This document shows, one piece after another, positions 13,901-23,900 of a stretch of 64,000 nucleotides of DNA. The stretch lies in NCBI GenBank assembly GCA_943704525.1, contig CALSCQ010001169.1, positions 17,171 to 81,170 on the forward strand, in the 5' to 3' direction. Numbering within the stretch: position 1 is the stretch's first letter; each line of letters begins with the position of its first letter. This DNA comes from Pigoraptor vietnamica. Lineage: Eukaryota; Opisthokonta; Filasterea. The notes beneath the pieces were generated by a model. The model was not told where the DNA came from. It did not search any database and saw nothing but the letters and a program-made list of their open reading frames with translations. A program made the translations under genes and the position numbers.

Positions 13901-14110
13901 CCGCTCCGACAGCCGCTCCTTCTCGGCCTCATAGTCCTTCCCACCGCCGCGCGGCCTCACCGGTGGCGCAAACTGGCGCGAGCAGAACAAGTGCGCGGCG
14001 CGTTCCCTCCGCCGCTTGTCCTCCGGCAGGTTGATTTCGAGGCGGCTGCGGTCGCTCGCCCACTCATAGTGGCGGGGGCCACCGGTGAGTGTGGTGCGCC
14101 CCTCCGCCAT
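10967..14110 (-). CDS. Long coiled-coil protein, unidentified
   Basis: Single-exon gene of 1,047 residues. The open frame continues upstream to 14998, but I start at ATG 14110 because upstream translation is low-complexity and overlaps the neighbouring gene. The N-terminus (MAEGRTTLTGGPRHYEW) is followed by a basic stretch and then, from about residue 70 to 920, almost unbroken heptad sequence rich in Glu, Arg, Leu and Ala. A shorter globular C-terminus follows (about 930-1047) with CEWCPDFEFLGP. I do not recognise the family. Similar architecture is common in centrosomal, basal-body and axonemal proteins, and the flagellar neighbours make that role plausible but unproven. It converges on the dynein gene and diverges from the PH-RasGEF gene. 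Confidence 0.8.
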   Translation of the reverse strand: MAEGRTTLTGGPRHYEWASDRSRLEINLPEDKRRRERAAHLFCSRQFAPPVRPRGGGKDYEAEKERLSERVQRIEDDINIVRMSADLASQENRLNALSCEIEECRRDSERINAAVAADDRIAHELRERVERLTESQKKLVDAISELRLDKQREIEREKENVRIGTVRISSLRQEVTDKECVLGRMKERVKTLKLDCETNRVTADGYRDANHALLDRIAGLARQLGECREEREVLEGLCRKRDALISSLKARLVAEGIDPDVAPEATGVVRARRQAMELELVRLRRDYADARQRVEERDIELRSLKDELAKSAEALRLAARVKVDSDDSVRMELRRLSESLEQAHKLRAEASAENEVVRRQARELQLARDVASRANSEMQDQVREGRRALDAALRRAHEAECAVAADKSKLDELVRARIALEDAVREERAAKEAAQATAARLGTELALATSQKDELSRQLRDLQEVAAQLRADLSASRAESLSLSERTARLERDKEDLSAMLERRAVEVADARRAAESERQAREASQQSVRESLALLDGERRVRVEAEDSRRALEARVAELQLKLERAEAVSSTRAEESARRHEEMLRELEAERARSAEIGGRLEGHLQLCARQREEAAERARDLEQQLAVARGRLAELEAFRSQAARLQERERVLSAELDDARAALNRFRARATELEGSQTAAAAAQRQCEELEAECSRLRSELARANARVAELERCERQLADALRREQDAANDAHQLRLQVRVATARAEELDHTRRLLAQCEERERKLQQEHAQTVSARDDAARGAASLERELAELRARDSESANRLLRAAADGDELRTLLESTKRERGALLERCKQMEEEVEAMTTKLERTQQRNAEITCELEVLRRSEQAATAAAEDHIRRAAGVARAMATGADGGAAVHARLVMSRVAALLDSIGAVAERLRCASEPSVALIDECCGAISAVCASGQEELSSHGTVRDVGRCEWCPDFEFLGPAIDAFERSREETRAYLDEVHGMIGGDPAEFIRAKAKVVELSEQVASLLLMLCRVAEIASSQMALVRARVG

Positions 14111-14645
14111 GGTACGAGAGCACGGCAACCGCTTCGATGTCTGTCTCACGCTTACCGCAGCGCAGTGGACGTCAAGAGATGCGCGTTCAAGTTTCAAACG
14201 AAGTGGCTGTGCCGCAAATTGGTCACGTGCGGACAATATTTGAATTTGGCGCCTTGAAATTAGCGAAATCTCGGAAATTCGTGCACCGAGTTCTCGCTTT
14301 GCGGCGGGGGCCGATTGTTCCGACAACAACACGCCTCGCACCTGGGCGCCATGCACGGCTACCCACTCTTCTGCGCGCGCGGCTGCGATCACCGCGCCAC
14401 TTTGAAGCCGACAGTGACAGAGAGCACAAGCTGTGGCTGCGTTGAAGGCGCTGTGCATGTTACGCGGGTCACGTGGGCCGTGAGGGATTATTCGCCCTGT
14501 TTCACGAGCACTTACAGTGCGACAAGTGACACCTCGGTCGAAATGGGGTCGCCGTGCGCGTGCATGCCCTGCCTGCCCTGGCGGTGACGGTGGTGGCGCC
14601 CGCAGTGACGTTGTGACGTCGAGCCCCTCGCCCCTTGCCTGAGGC
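14111..14645. promoter_or_regulatory. Divergent promoter between coiled-coil and PH-RasGEF genes
   Basis: 535 bp between two divergent start codons. It holds TCACGTG at 14223-14229 and 14469-14475 and a CRE-like TGACGTCG at 14614-14621, 25 bp before the RasGEF start. A GGCAAC half-site lies at 14124-14129. No convincing exon is visible. The regulatory role is inferred from position and recurrence elsewhere in the window. Confidence 0.45.
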
Positions 14646-16078
14646 ATGGCGAGCGCAGGCGGTCTGGACATGGCGACGATCGCCGACGTGGTGGACGGCT
14701 GCCCGGTGAGTGCCGTTGCATGCGGCGTGTGTTGCGCGTGTGCGTGTGCGTGTGATACGTGTGCGTGCGTGAGTGTATGTGTGTCTGTGTGTCTGTGTGG
14801 GTGTGGGTGTGTGGGTGTGGGTGTCCGTCCCATTTCCCGCCCCAAGCGCGTTTCCTTTTCGCGCGCTCTCGTTCGCGGCTCACCAGTCGTCGGTGTGTGC
14901 GTGCAGCCCGAGTTGTGGTCAAATCCGCAGCGCTCCTTTATGATGGAGGGCGACTTTGTGGAACTCACAGCAAAACTCAGCGTCAAAACGTACATCAAAC
15001 TCTATCTCTTCAAGTGGGTTGGAGCTCGCGCACATGCACACACACACATACGTACATGCACACACACACATACGTACATGCACACACACACATACGCACA
15101 TGCACACACACACATACGTACATGCACACACACACATACGCACATGCACACACACACATACGCACATGCACACACACACATACGCACATGCACACACACA
15201 CATACGCACACACACATACGCACATACGCACACACACATACGCACACACACATACGCACATACGTACATGCGCACACACACATACGTACGTGCACAGGGA
15301 CTGGCGCACGCACACAACATGCACACGCGCACATGCACATGCAGACGTAGTCCAGCTTCGGCTGAGCGCGTGCCGTCGCGTGCAGTGACTGCGTGGTGGT
15401 GGCGCGCAAGAAGATGTGGCGGATGCGGCAGACGGCGGCCTACAAGTTCGACTGCATGTCCGAACTGACGCGGCTCATATCCGGGGCGGTGTCCATCCAA
15501 GGTCCGTGCGGGTGGCGGCGGGATGCGATTCTGCGTGCGCTGGTCATATCCCCTTTCTCTTTTTCTTTTTCTCGCTCACCCAAAATTGCGCGTGCGCAGG
15601 CGCACCCGCGCTGCAGCTGAGCTTCACCGACTCGGACCAGCCGCTGCGCGTCTTCAGCCCTGCCAAGAACACGGACGTGCGCAAATGGGTCGCCGCGATC
15701 AACCTCTCGACGGAACACCAGCAGCTCTCGGGGGGTGCGTTGCGAAGCCTTCTGTTACGTGGGCGGGCCTGTGTGTAGCCTTGTCTGATGTCGTGTCACG
15801 CGCGTTAACTTGGTCGTTGTGGCTGCATTTTACCCCTCTAATGCGCGGTGGCCGCGTGCAGAGTTCCGCACGACTCCAACTCCGACGCCGAGCGCGCCCC
15901 GCAACCGGCGCGCGTCTGTGTTTGTGACGATGGAGGACTTTCTGGGCGAGGAGGACCGCATCGACACGCAGGAGCAGCAGCTGCGCTACTTTGAGCGCCA
16001 GGTTGCCATCCAGGTTGCCGAAATTCTAAAGGCGCCCTCGAGTGACAGCACGAAGGACAGGTGTGTGTGCGTGTGTGT

Positions 16079-16109
<31 letters not shown>

Positions 16110-18765
16110 GGGGGGTTGAGGGGAAGTGGGCGTAACGGCCATGTTACTCAAATCCTCCGCGGCGGTGCAGGGCGTTTGAACTGCGTGCGCTCGTGGACTC
16201 GTTCGTCGCCGCTGCGTCGGGGTGGTTTGATGCGAAGAGCGGCAATGCTCGCACACCCAACGTGGACTTCACCGACCTCCCGTCCTCGCCCAGCCTCGCG
16301 GACTCGACGCCCGGCCCGTCGCTGGCCGCGGGCCGCTTTGCGCGCCGCTGCCACACGCTGAGCGAAGCGGTGGACGCGCTCCTGGACGCCGTCGCCCCGT
16401 CTTCGCAAAAGACGAGCACCGTTTCACAGGCATCGCAGAGCGTGCCGTTGGGCCCTGGCGTGAGCTCATCGGAGTTTGGGAGTGGTAGTCCGAGCCAGCA
16501 ACGCAGCGAGGCCCGCCACCACGCAGACGATGGGAAGCGGAAGGAAGCGTCCAAGGCGCTCGTCGTGGCCACGCAGCTCGTCGGGGACTACCTGCAAGAA
16601 GGTTCGTTCCTGAGACACACACACTCTCTCTCTCGCGCGCGCGCTCTCTGAGCACTCAGAAGACATGCGTGCAATCTTTGATGGGCAATGTGTTTCTGTT
16701 GTGACACCTCGCCCGTGTTGTCCTGCCGCAGCGCTGCGCATTAAGCGTGGCGGCATTAAGGACGATCACAACGACTCGCCAAGCGGCGCGTCGTCCGACC
16801 AGGGCTCTCCGGACTGGCTGCACCGCTCGCGCACCCGCAGCAACCCCGCGCCCGCGCACCTAGAGCCGGCGCCGTCGATGATGGGCCGGCGGCGGTCGCT
16901 GTCGACGAGCAACATTGCGGACATCCACGCGGCGCAGCAGGCCTTCCAGCCGCGGCAGAGTGCGGCGCCAACGGGAGATGCCCTTCCCTCCATTGCGGGG
17001 AGCACAGAGTCGCTTGTGTCGACGCACGTGCCCCGCCCGGCCGATCCCGCCGACGGCGACGCCATCCAATCCCACCCGGCGTCGGCATCGCTGGCGGCGG
17101 CGGCGGCACAGGCGGCACGCGACCGCAACGTCTCGCGCGGTTTGGAGGGATCTGACGGCGACCTCGACCTGGAGACGGCGCTCGAGCTGGGACCGCCCGG
17201 CGCGCAGTCGCCTAAGAGACGCCTCGAGCGATCAATTTCACACGACGAGTCGAATTCTGCGCTTGTTGCCCAGGAGGTGGCGAAGGCCGCGGCGGCGCAG
17301 CGTGAGTCGAAGCACCGGCGGACGGCGTCGTCGTTTGCGACGCTCAAGGGGGTTGGGCTGACGTGGATGTCGAAGACGGCGGCCAAGAAGCCGGGCGGCG
17401 GTGGCATGACGCGCACGGCGTCGCTGACGAACCTCCAGATATTGCAGAAGAAGCTGAACCGCAAGACGAGTGACGGCGCGGGCGGCGGCGGCGGCGCGGA
17501 GCCCGGGCGCAGGGCGGGCCTGCGGCGTGGCGAGTCTGTGGATGCGGACGAAGGGGAGATGATGTTGGCGGAGGCGGCGGAGGCGTCGGAGGAGGGGGTG
17601 GAGGCGGATCTCCTCTCGATCGACGCGGAGGACATTGCGCGGCAGTTTGCGCTCCTCGACAGCGCGCTGTTGCAGCAGATCACGGCGGTCGAGTGTCTGG
17701 ACTGCGCGTGGACGAAGAAGGACAAGGCGGAGCGCGCGCCGAACATCATTGCGTGCATCGAGTGGTTCAACCGCATCGCGCTGTTTCTGACGACGGAGAT
17801 TCTCACGTGCGAGACGATGGGCGTCCGCGCGCAGGTGATGGTGCACTGCATCACGATCGCGCGCCACTGCCGCAAGCTGAACAACTTCAACGCGCTCAAG
17901 GCCATCCTCACGGGCCTCCAGTGCACGCCGATATTCCGGCTCAAGAAGACGTGGGCGCTCGTCCCGCAAAAGGCGCGCAGGCACTTTGAGGAGCTGTCCG
18001 AGCTCATGTCCGAAGAGGCAAACCACCGCAACTACCGGGAGGAGCTGCGGCGGGCGCGCGAGTCCGGGTCGCCGTGCGTGCCGTACCTCGGCATCTTCCT
18101 CACGGACTTTCTGTTCACGGAGAGCGCCTTCGCCGAGACGTCGGCGACGGACAAGCGGCAGACGCGCATGCTTGCGATCCTCGAGCAGTTCCAGGATCTG
18201 CAGCGGACGGCCGTGTACCCCTTCAACGGCAGCATGCGCATCCAGTCGTTTCTGCGGAACGCGCAGCACAACACGGAGCAGGAGAACTACCGCATCTCGC
18301 TCGAGCGCGAGCCGAAGGAAACGCAGCCGGCCGACGACGCAGACGACAACGCGTTCTTTGAGGCCCTGGGCACTGCGACGCACGAGCAGCTGCTCGCAGA
18401 GCTGCGGAGGCTGGAGGAAAGGCTCGATCGGTTATACGCGGAGATTGCGACGTCGTCGAACAAGGACGAGGAAGAGGCGGACCGCATGTGGGACATGCAG
18501 CGCAAGGTCACGCAGTTGCGAAATTTGGTGGGTGCCGCGCGGGTGCTGTCTGCCGTTGTTGTGTGGGACTGCGCGTCGTGCTGATGATGTCGTGTGCTTC
18601 TGTTCGCAGCTCAAACTGAAGAAGAAGGGCCCCTCCGCGTCGGACGAAGGGGGCGCGCGCACGATTGAGCGCACCGTGTCGCTGGACGAAAGCCACGACA
18701 GCCTCACGCTCGGCGCGCCGGCACTGAGCCTCTCTCTCGAAGACAGCATGGGCACGGCCGTGTGA
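14646..18765 (+). CDS. PH-domain RasGEF (CDC25-type Ras activator)
   Basis: Promotes GDP release from a Ras-family GTPase; the PH domain probably docks it on membranes. Eight exons: 14646-14705, 14907-15013, 15386-15501, 15600-15734, 15862-16060, 16171-16601, 16732-18527, 18610-18765. All phases join cleanly into 999 residues. The PH domain (about 20-130) is spread over exons 2-4; the 2/3 splice restores [14 protein letters not shown] and exon 4 ends it with [10 protein letters not shown] long Ser/Pro-rich linker follows. The CDC25/RasGEF domain is at about 640-885, with [35 protein letters not shown] and [14 protein letters not shown] short acidic tail encoded by the last exon ends the protein. 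The specific Ras target cannot be told. Convergent with ARL6. Confidence 0.88.
15034..15293 (+). repeat. AC-rich 22-bp higher-order tandem repeat in an intron
   Basis: Intron 2 of the PH-RasGEF gene contains about 12 imperfect units built from a CA dinucleotide run plus ATACGTACATGC or ATACGCACATGC. Units shorten towards the 3' end. It is spliced out between the two halves of a PH-domain strand, so it is not coding, although all six frames are open through it. Confidence 0.9.
16061..16115 (+). repeat. GT microsatellite followed by a run of about 23 G
   Basis: The 5' end of intron 5 of the PH-RasGEF gene is a (GT)n tract whose first GT is the splice donor, directly followed by an uninterrupted G run. 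The length may be a sequencing uncertainty. G-quadruplex potential is inferred. Confidence 0.85.
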
Positions 18766-19253
18766 TGCTAGTGACGGTGCTTCGTTCTCGCCCACTCGCC
18801 GTCTGTCCGTGTGATGCAAGGGACCCGTTCCCGCGCTCGGTTCCCACCACACGCGGCGTCTGTCCGCGCCATGTTCGCGCGCCGGCCCGTTTTGGTACGG
18901 GCTGAAGCGCAATCGGCGCCGCCGTAAATTATGGACAGTACGTGTGTGCATGTGCCTCTTTGAGTGTGCGAGACGTGCACGTGCACCGACTGCCGCATGC
19001 AGAGCTTTGTGCGCGCTGCGTCTTCTCTCGCTCGAACACAGATGGGCTGCGTCTTCTCTCGCTGAACACAGATGGGCGGCGTCTTCTCTCGCTCAAACAC
19101 GGATGGGCGGCGTCTTCTCTCGCTGAACACAGAGGGGACCCCGAGATGAAGTGTTGAGCATGGTAGCGCACAAAGAGGCGATATTACCGCATTGAACGAC
19201 AGTGGAAATTTCGAGTTTTTTTTTTTCACTTTGTTTAGACGCCGCCGCACGCG
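18766..19253. other. Convergent intergenic region with a 31-bp tandem repeat
   Basis: 488 bp between the RasGEF stop and the ARL6 stop (opposite strand). At 19019-19140 there are four head-to-tail units of alternating 31, 30, 31 and 30 bp, each starting CGTCTTCTCTCGCT and ending around ACAGATGGG. No gene is supported here. Confidence 0.75.
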
Positions 19254-20380
19254 CTACGACTTATCGGACCTGATTTTGTCTGCGAGCCACTGGATGCCCT
19301 CCTGGAGCCCCTGCCCCGAAATGGCATTGCTCGCCCTGCGCACAGAGCACGTGGGTGGTCAGCCACCGCCGCAACACCGTCTTCGCGACATTGCCGTAGA
19401 GAAGCGCTTCCGCCAGGGGAGAACGACACTCAAATGCACAGCATGTACAGCGACCGCAGTTCGCGGCAGTCAAAGGGAAGAACCCCTTCTAATCAACAAT
19501 TACACAGAAACAGCAACCAAGCGCGAATCACACTGAGCAAACAGCACGCGCACATGCTCCCCACGTTATGTGCCACGGCTTGTCCTTGATGCGGTCGAGC
19601 TCGAGCAGGTTGGACCACTCGACGTGCGAGAGGGAGCCCGGCAAATCGAGCTTGTTTGCATAAAAGAGAATGGGAATTCGCCGCTTCTTGATGTCTGCGA
19701 GTCGGCACGTGCGGCACGTGTCAACCACAGAGGCAGACGACGGCACATGTCAACCGCAGAGGCAGACGACGGCACGTGTCAACAGCAGAGGCAGACGACG
19801 GCACGTGTCAACCACAGAGGCAGACGACGGCGCACGAGTGCACGCGCATTGGTGTGTGCAAGACGCACACGCTTCGAACACGGCCACGGATGTACCTTTA
19901 TGTGACAAGAGCTGCGTGAGCTCGTCCTTCACGACAACACTGCGGAAGCGGTCGGTGCTGTCGACGACGAATATGATGGCCTCGCAGTCCGAGTAGTAGT
20001 GCTCCCAGAGGGTGCGATAGCGCCCCTGCCCGCTCATATCGAACACGGTGAGCTGCAGAAGGCCCCCGTACTCCACGACCTCGACATTAAAGCCGACCGT
20101 GGGCACGACATCGGTGACTTGCGACTGCGCGTGATCCAGGGCACTTGTGTTAAATGCGGGGCTTGTTCTCACAGTGCCGCATGCACTTTTTTGCACTGCA
20201 CGAAGGCACATGAACACCGTCGCAGCTCCAAAGTGCCGCACGCACGCACGCACGCACCTTGTCCGGTTTGAGCTTGTTGATGATGGTCGACTTGCCGCTG
20301 TTGTCCAGACCAACGCAGAGAATATTCACCTTGCGCTTGCGGAACCCAAAGAAGTCGAGGAAGCGGTCGAGGATCCCCAT
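19254..20380 (-). CDS. ARL6: Small GTPase ARL6 (BBS3)
   Basis: Arf-like GTPase that in other ciliates and animals recruits the BBSome coat to membranes for ciliary cargo transport. Four exons on the minus strand: 20258-20380, 19896-20124, 19565-19694, 19254-19335, giving 187 residues (human ARL6 is 186). Seen: N-terminus [18 protein letters not shown]-loop GLDNSGKST, effector region VVPTVGF, the ARL6-type switch [12 protein letters not shown] in place of the usual WDxGGQ, and base-recognition motifs NKLD and TASNAISG (restored across the last splice). Exon 1 ends at a classic GTGCGT donor. Intron 2 carries a 29-bp tandem array. The gene is divergent from AK9. Identification is firm. Confidence 0.96.
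19720..19835 (+). repeat. 29-bp tandem repeat (four copies) in ARL6 intron 2
   Basis: Four consecutive copies starting GTCAACCACAGAGGCAGACG, differing at a few positions, lie inside the ARL6 intron between exons 2 and 3. There are no spacers, so it is a minisatellite and not CRISPR-like. Confidence 0.92.
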
Positions 20381-20912
20381 GGCTGCCGCTGCCCCCTAGC
20401 GTGGGGGGGGGGGGGGGTTGAAGAACGCCCTCAACGCCCGCTGCAGAGACGCGCGCTGCCGCCGCCGCCACCGTGCGCCTGTCCGCTGCCGCCACCCACT
20501 CCGTACGCAGACGTCCCTCTGCGCGGCGCAGCACTCCAAGGGGCACTTGGCAAGCGGCGGGCTATTTGCCGAGAGTAAGGTACTGCGTGTTGAACAATAG
20601 GGACGTGTGGACACCTCCCGCAATCGGCTGCTGCATTGCCGTCGCATCCGGGGTGGCTGTACGTCCGGTGGCGCATCCGGGGCAGTCCCTGGCAACGGCC
20701 ATGGCAACGCATGGGACTGATACACCAGCGCACTCAGAACATCTATTGAAGGGCCTTTCGGAGGGCAAGAGTATACCCACTTCGCCTCGTTTGCGTGCAT
20801 GTGCGTGCGTCTGTGCGTCTCTCTGCGGCTGTGGGCGCGTGTTCTCGCGCACGGCGTTGCATGATCGTGCTTTTGGCGAACGGCGCAAGTCCGGCGGGGA
20901 CTGTCGCGTAGA
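20381..20912. promoter_or_regulatory. Shared divergent promoter of ARL6 and AK9
   Basis: 532 bp between two divergent ciliary genes. A G run lies about 20 bp upstream of the ARL6 start (20402-20416). Two direct TGGCAAC half-sites occur at 20690-20696 and 20702-20708; the second forms an X-box-like element. No open reading frame here is convincing. Confidence 0.55.
20695..20708 (+). promoter_or_regulatory. RFX X-box-like site
   Basis: ACGGCCATGGCAAC matches the 3' eleven positions of the nematode X-box consensus GTTNCCATGGNAAC and misses the first three bases. RFX factors control ciliary genes through such sites in animals. Position between two ciliary genes supports the call, but one-sided matches are common. 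Confidence 0.4.
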
Positions 20913-23900
20913 ATGGCCGAGGAGGTGCGTGTCGACAACCGCGACAGTGCGCCGTCTTCGTCGCAGCACCGCTCACCGCATGCTCTGCAGACCATTGACG
21001 AGGCCGCTGAGGTCGACTTTATCTACGAGGATGCGTACAACGAGGACGAGGCCCTGAAGCGGTTCATCAACGACCGCCCCGGCGGATTCCTCGTGATTGG
21101 TAAGCCGGGAAGTGGCCGGTCGACCCTCGCGCGCAACCTCGCGCTCCGCACGGGCTCGGAGCTTGTGGACATTCCGACGTCGGTGGAGGGCGCCATTACT
21201 GCTGGCACGCCGGCGGGACTCAAGGTCGGTGTGTTGTGGCGTACATCTTCCCGTGTGGCGTGTGTGCATTTGCCGCGTAGTGTGTGCCCGTGAGCTGTTG
21301 TTGTGGGTCCGTGCAGTGCTCTTGTGGGCATGCGTTCCAGTGTGGGCCACACCAGACTGAAAAGGCTAAATATCTCTGTGCGCAGGCGCGTGAGCTGCTG
21401 TTTGCTGGCCACGCAATCCCCACGGAGCTCGTGCTCGAAGTGCTGGAGGAACGCATCGAATCGCCCGATGTGGCCTACCGCGGTGAGTTATGTACTTGTG
21501 AATGTCGCCGCGTGCGGTGCGAGTGCGGAGTGCAATGGACTTATGTGGCGCGATGCACTGACTTGTGTGCCCTGTGTGTGCGTGTGTGCGCGCAGGATAC
21601 GTTCTCGACGGCCTCTTCGATTGCAGCGCGGACCTCCCCGCACAGATTGAGTTTGTGCGCGGACTCAAGCGTCGCCCGGACGTTATCATCAACGTGGACA
21701 TTGGCGATCGCGACCTCGAGCGCCGGCGTGTCAGCCAGCTCGTGGATCCCCACACCAATGCCGTGTACGTGAACGACCAGTACAACCCGCGCGTTGCGAT
21801 TGTGCAACCGCCGAAGCAGACGGTCGTCGGGCTGGGCATTGACGAAGTGCTCGACGGCGCCGAGGAGAACGACGGCCAGAGCGAGGCCTCGGCAGAGCTT
21901 GTCACGGGCGACGCATCCCTCGAGACGCCGCCGGCGGATGTGATTGCGCGGCTGGTGAAGCGGCGCGAGGACACGATTGGGATGGTGCGCGATGCCCTGC
22001 AGGCTTACGAGGCGAACGCGCCCGCGATTGCGCAGCTCCTCGCCGAGCACGACGAGCTGCGCGTGGTGCACGTGGACGGCACGCAGCCGATCGACGCGAA
22101 CGTGCGGCTGCTGCTGGAGAAGATTGCGCTGATGGACCTGACGCCCGTCGTGGAGCCCATTCGCCTGCACCTGCCGATCGACGTCGGCGAGGACCTGAGC
22201 GAGGACGTGCTGAGCCGCCTGGTGATTGTGGACACGGACGACGCGTGGCCGTGGCTGCCGAGCCCCTTTGGCCGCTTCTGCCCCGTGGAGTACATGCGGG
22301 AGAACCGCGCGCTCGTGTCTGGCAAGGCGGGTTTTGCGGTGGGGTACCTCGGCATGCTCTTCCTCATGGCGAGCGAGGAGAACGTCGAGCTCTTCATGAA
22401 GAACCCGCGGATGTACCTCATGCAGCGGTGCGTGGCGCTGGGCGTGCGTGTGCGTGCGCAAGTGCTCGCTGCGACCGTGCCAACAGTCATTAACCTCTCC
22501 TCTCTTCCCTCTTCCCTCTCTCTACTCCCATGTTCCCACAGGCCCACCATCAACTGCCGCCTGTGGCTCCTCGGCGGTCCCATGTCTGGCAAGATGACGC
22601 TGGCCAAGGGGCTTGCGGACACGTACGGCGCCAAGGTCATCACGCTCGCCAGCGCCATCGAGGGCCTCATCGCCGACGAGTCGCACCCGGAGCGTGAGCA
22701 GATCAAGACGGCCGCCGCCGCCCTGCGCGCAGGGTCGACGTTCCCGACGGAGCTCAACGTCATGGCGCTGAAGCACGCGGTGGAGGAGGCGACCGGCGGA
22801 GACCCCTCGGCCGGCTTTATTCTCGTCGGGTACCCGACCAACTCGGACCAGGCGCACGAGCTGTTTGACTCTGGCATCCCCCTCCCCGACGGCGTCGTCG
22901 TTCTCATCGACATGAGCGCGGAGGCCGCGTCGCACACGCGCGCAATGTCTGCGTTCATCGATCCCACGACGGGGCACGCTGTGTACGCGGGCACGGACCG
23001 CCAGGGCGCATACCTCACGTGGCCACGATACTCGTCGTCGCTGTATGACGCGTGGAACGAAGTGTTTCAGGAGAACATCAACGACGTGCTCGATGCGATC
23101 AAGGTGGTCGCCCTGCCCGTCTACGAGGTGAACCTGGACTCGCCCGCGGACGTTGTGCTGCGCAACACGGTCAAGGCCGTGAACCCCTTCCACCCGCGCG
23201 CGATCAACAAGCACCCGTCGCTGCTGGAGGTCGAGGAGGGCATCATTCCCTACGGCGACTCGAAGTACTACTGCCCCGTGCTCCTCCGCGACCTGCGCAT
23301 TCTCAAGCGCGGTGGCGAGGAGTATAGCGTGCAGTTTCTCGACCGCACGTACCACCTCAGCTCGGAGGACGCGATGGAGGCCTTCATTCTCAAGCCGGAC
23401 GAGTATCTGCCTCTCGTCAAGGCGCCCTCGATCCCACCCCTCCGCATCGTCATACTTGGCCCGCGCGGGTCGGGCAAGACGACGCACGGGCAGCGGCTGG
23501 GCGAGGAGCTCGGGATCACGTGGGTGCCGTTCCACGAAAAGTTCCCGGAGACGCGCGCGGCGGAGGAAGGGGAGCCTCCCCACGTGACGGCCGCGCTGAT
23601 GGACTTTTGGCACGGCAAGGAGCACGCGGCGAAGGGCATTGTCCTCGAGGGCTTCCCGAAGAGCACGGAGGAGGTGCGTGTGCTCGTGTGTGGGCCGTGT
23701 GTTCTTATGTGTGCGTGCGTGTGTTCTTGTGTGTATCTGCTTTGTGTGTGTGTGTGTGTGTACGTGCGTGTGTTCTTATGTATATCTGCTTTGTGTGTGT
23801 GTCTGTGTACGTGCGTGTGTTCTTATGTATATCAGCTTTGTGTGCACGTGCATGTGTGTGTGTGTGTCGTGTGCGTTGCATGTATTGTCCTATCCCTGGC

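Noticed and set aside
14111-14998. Upstream extension of the coiled-coil frame to 14998
   Set aside because: Translation is Thr/His-rich from microsatellite DNA and overlaps the first exons of the PH-RasGEF gene; ATG 14110 is the natural start.
14919-15500. Long open frames of alternating Cys/Val or His/Thr residues
   Set aside because: Pure translation of the intron CA repeat; the flanking exons splice around it to complete a PH domain.
19720-19835. CRISPR-like array of 29-bp repeats
   Set aside because: Repeats are directly adjacent with no spacers, inside a spliced intron of a eukaryotic gene.
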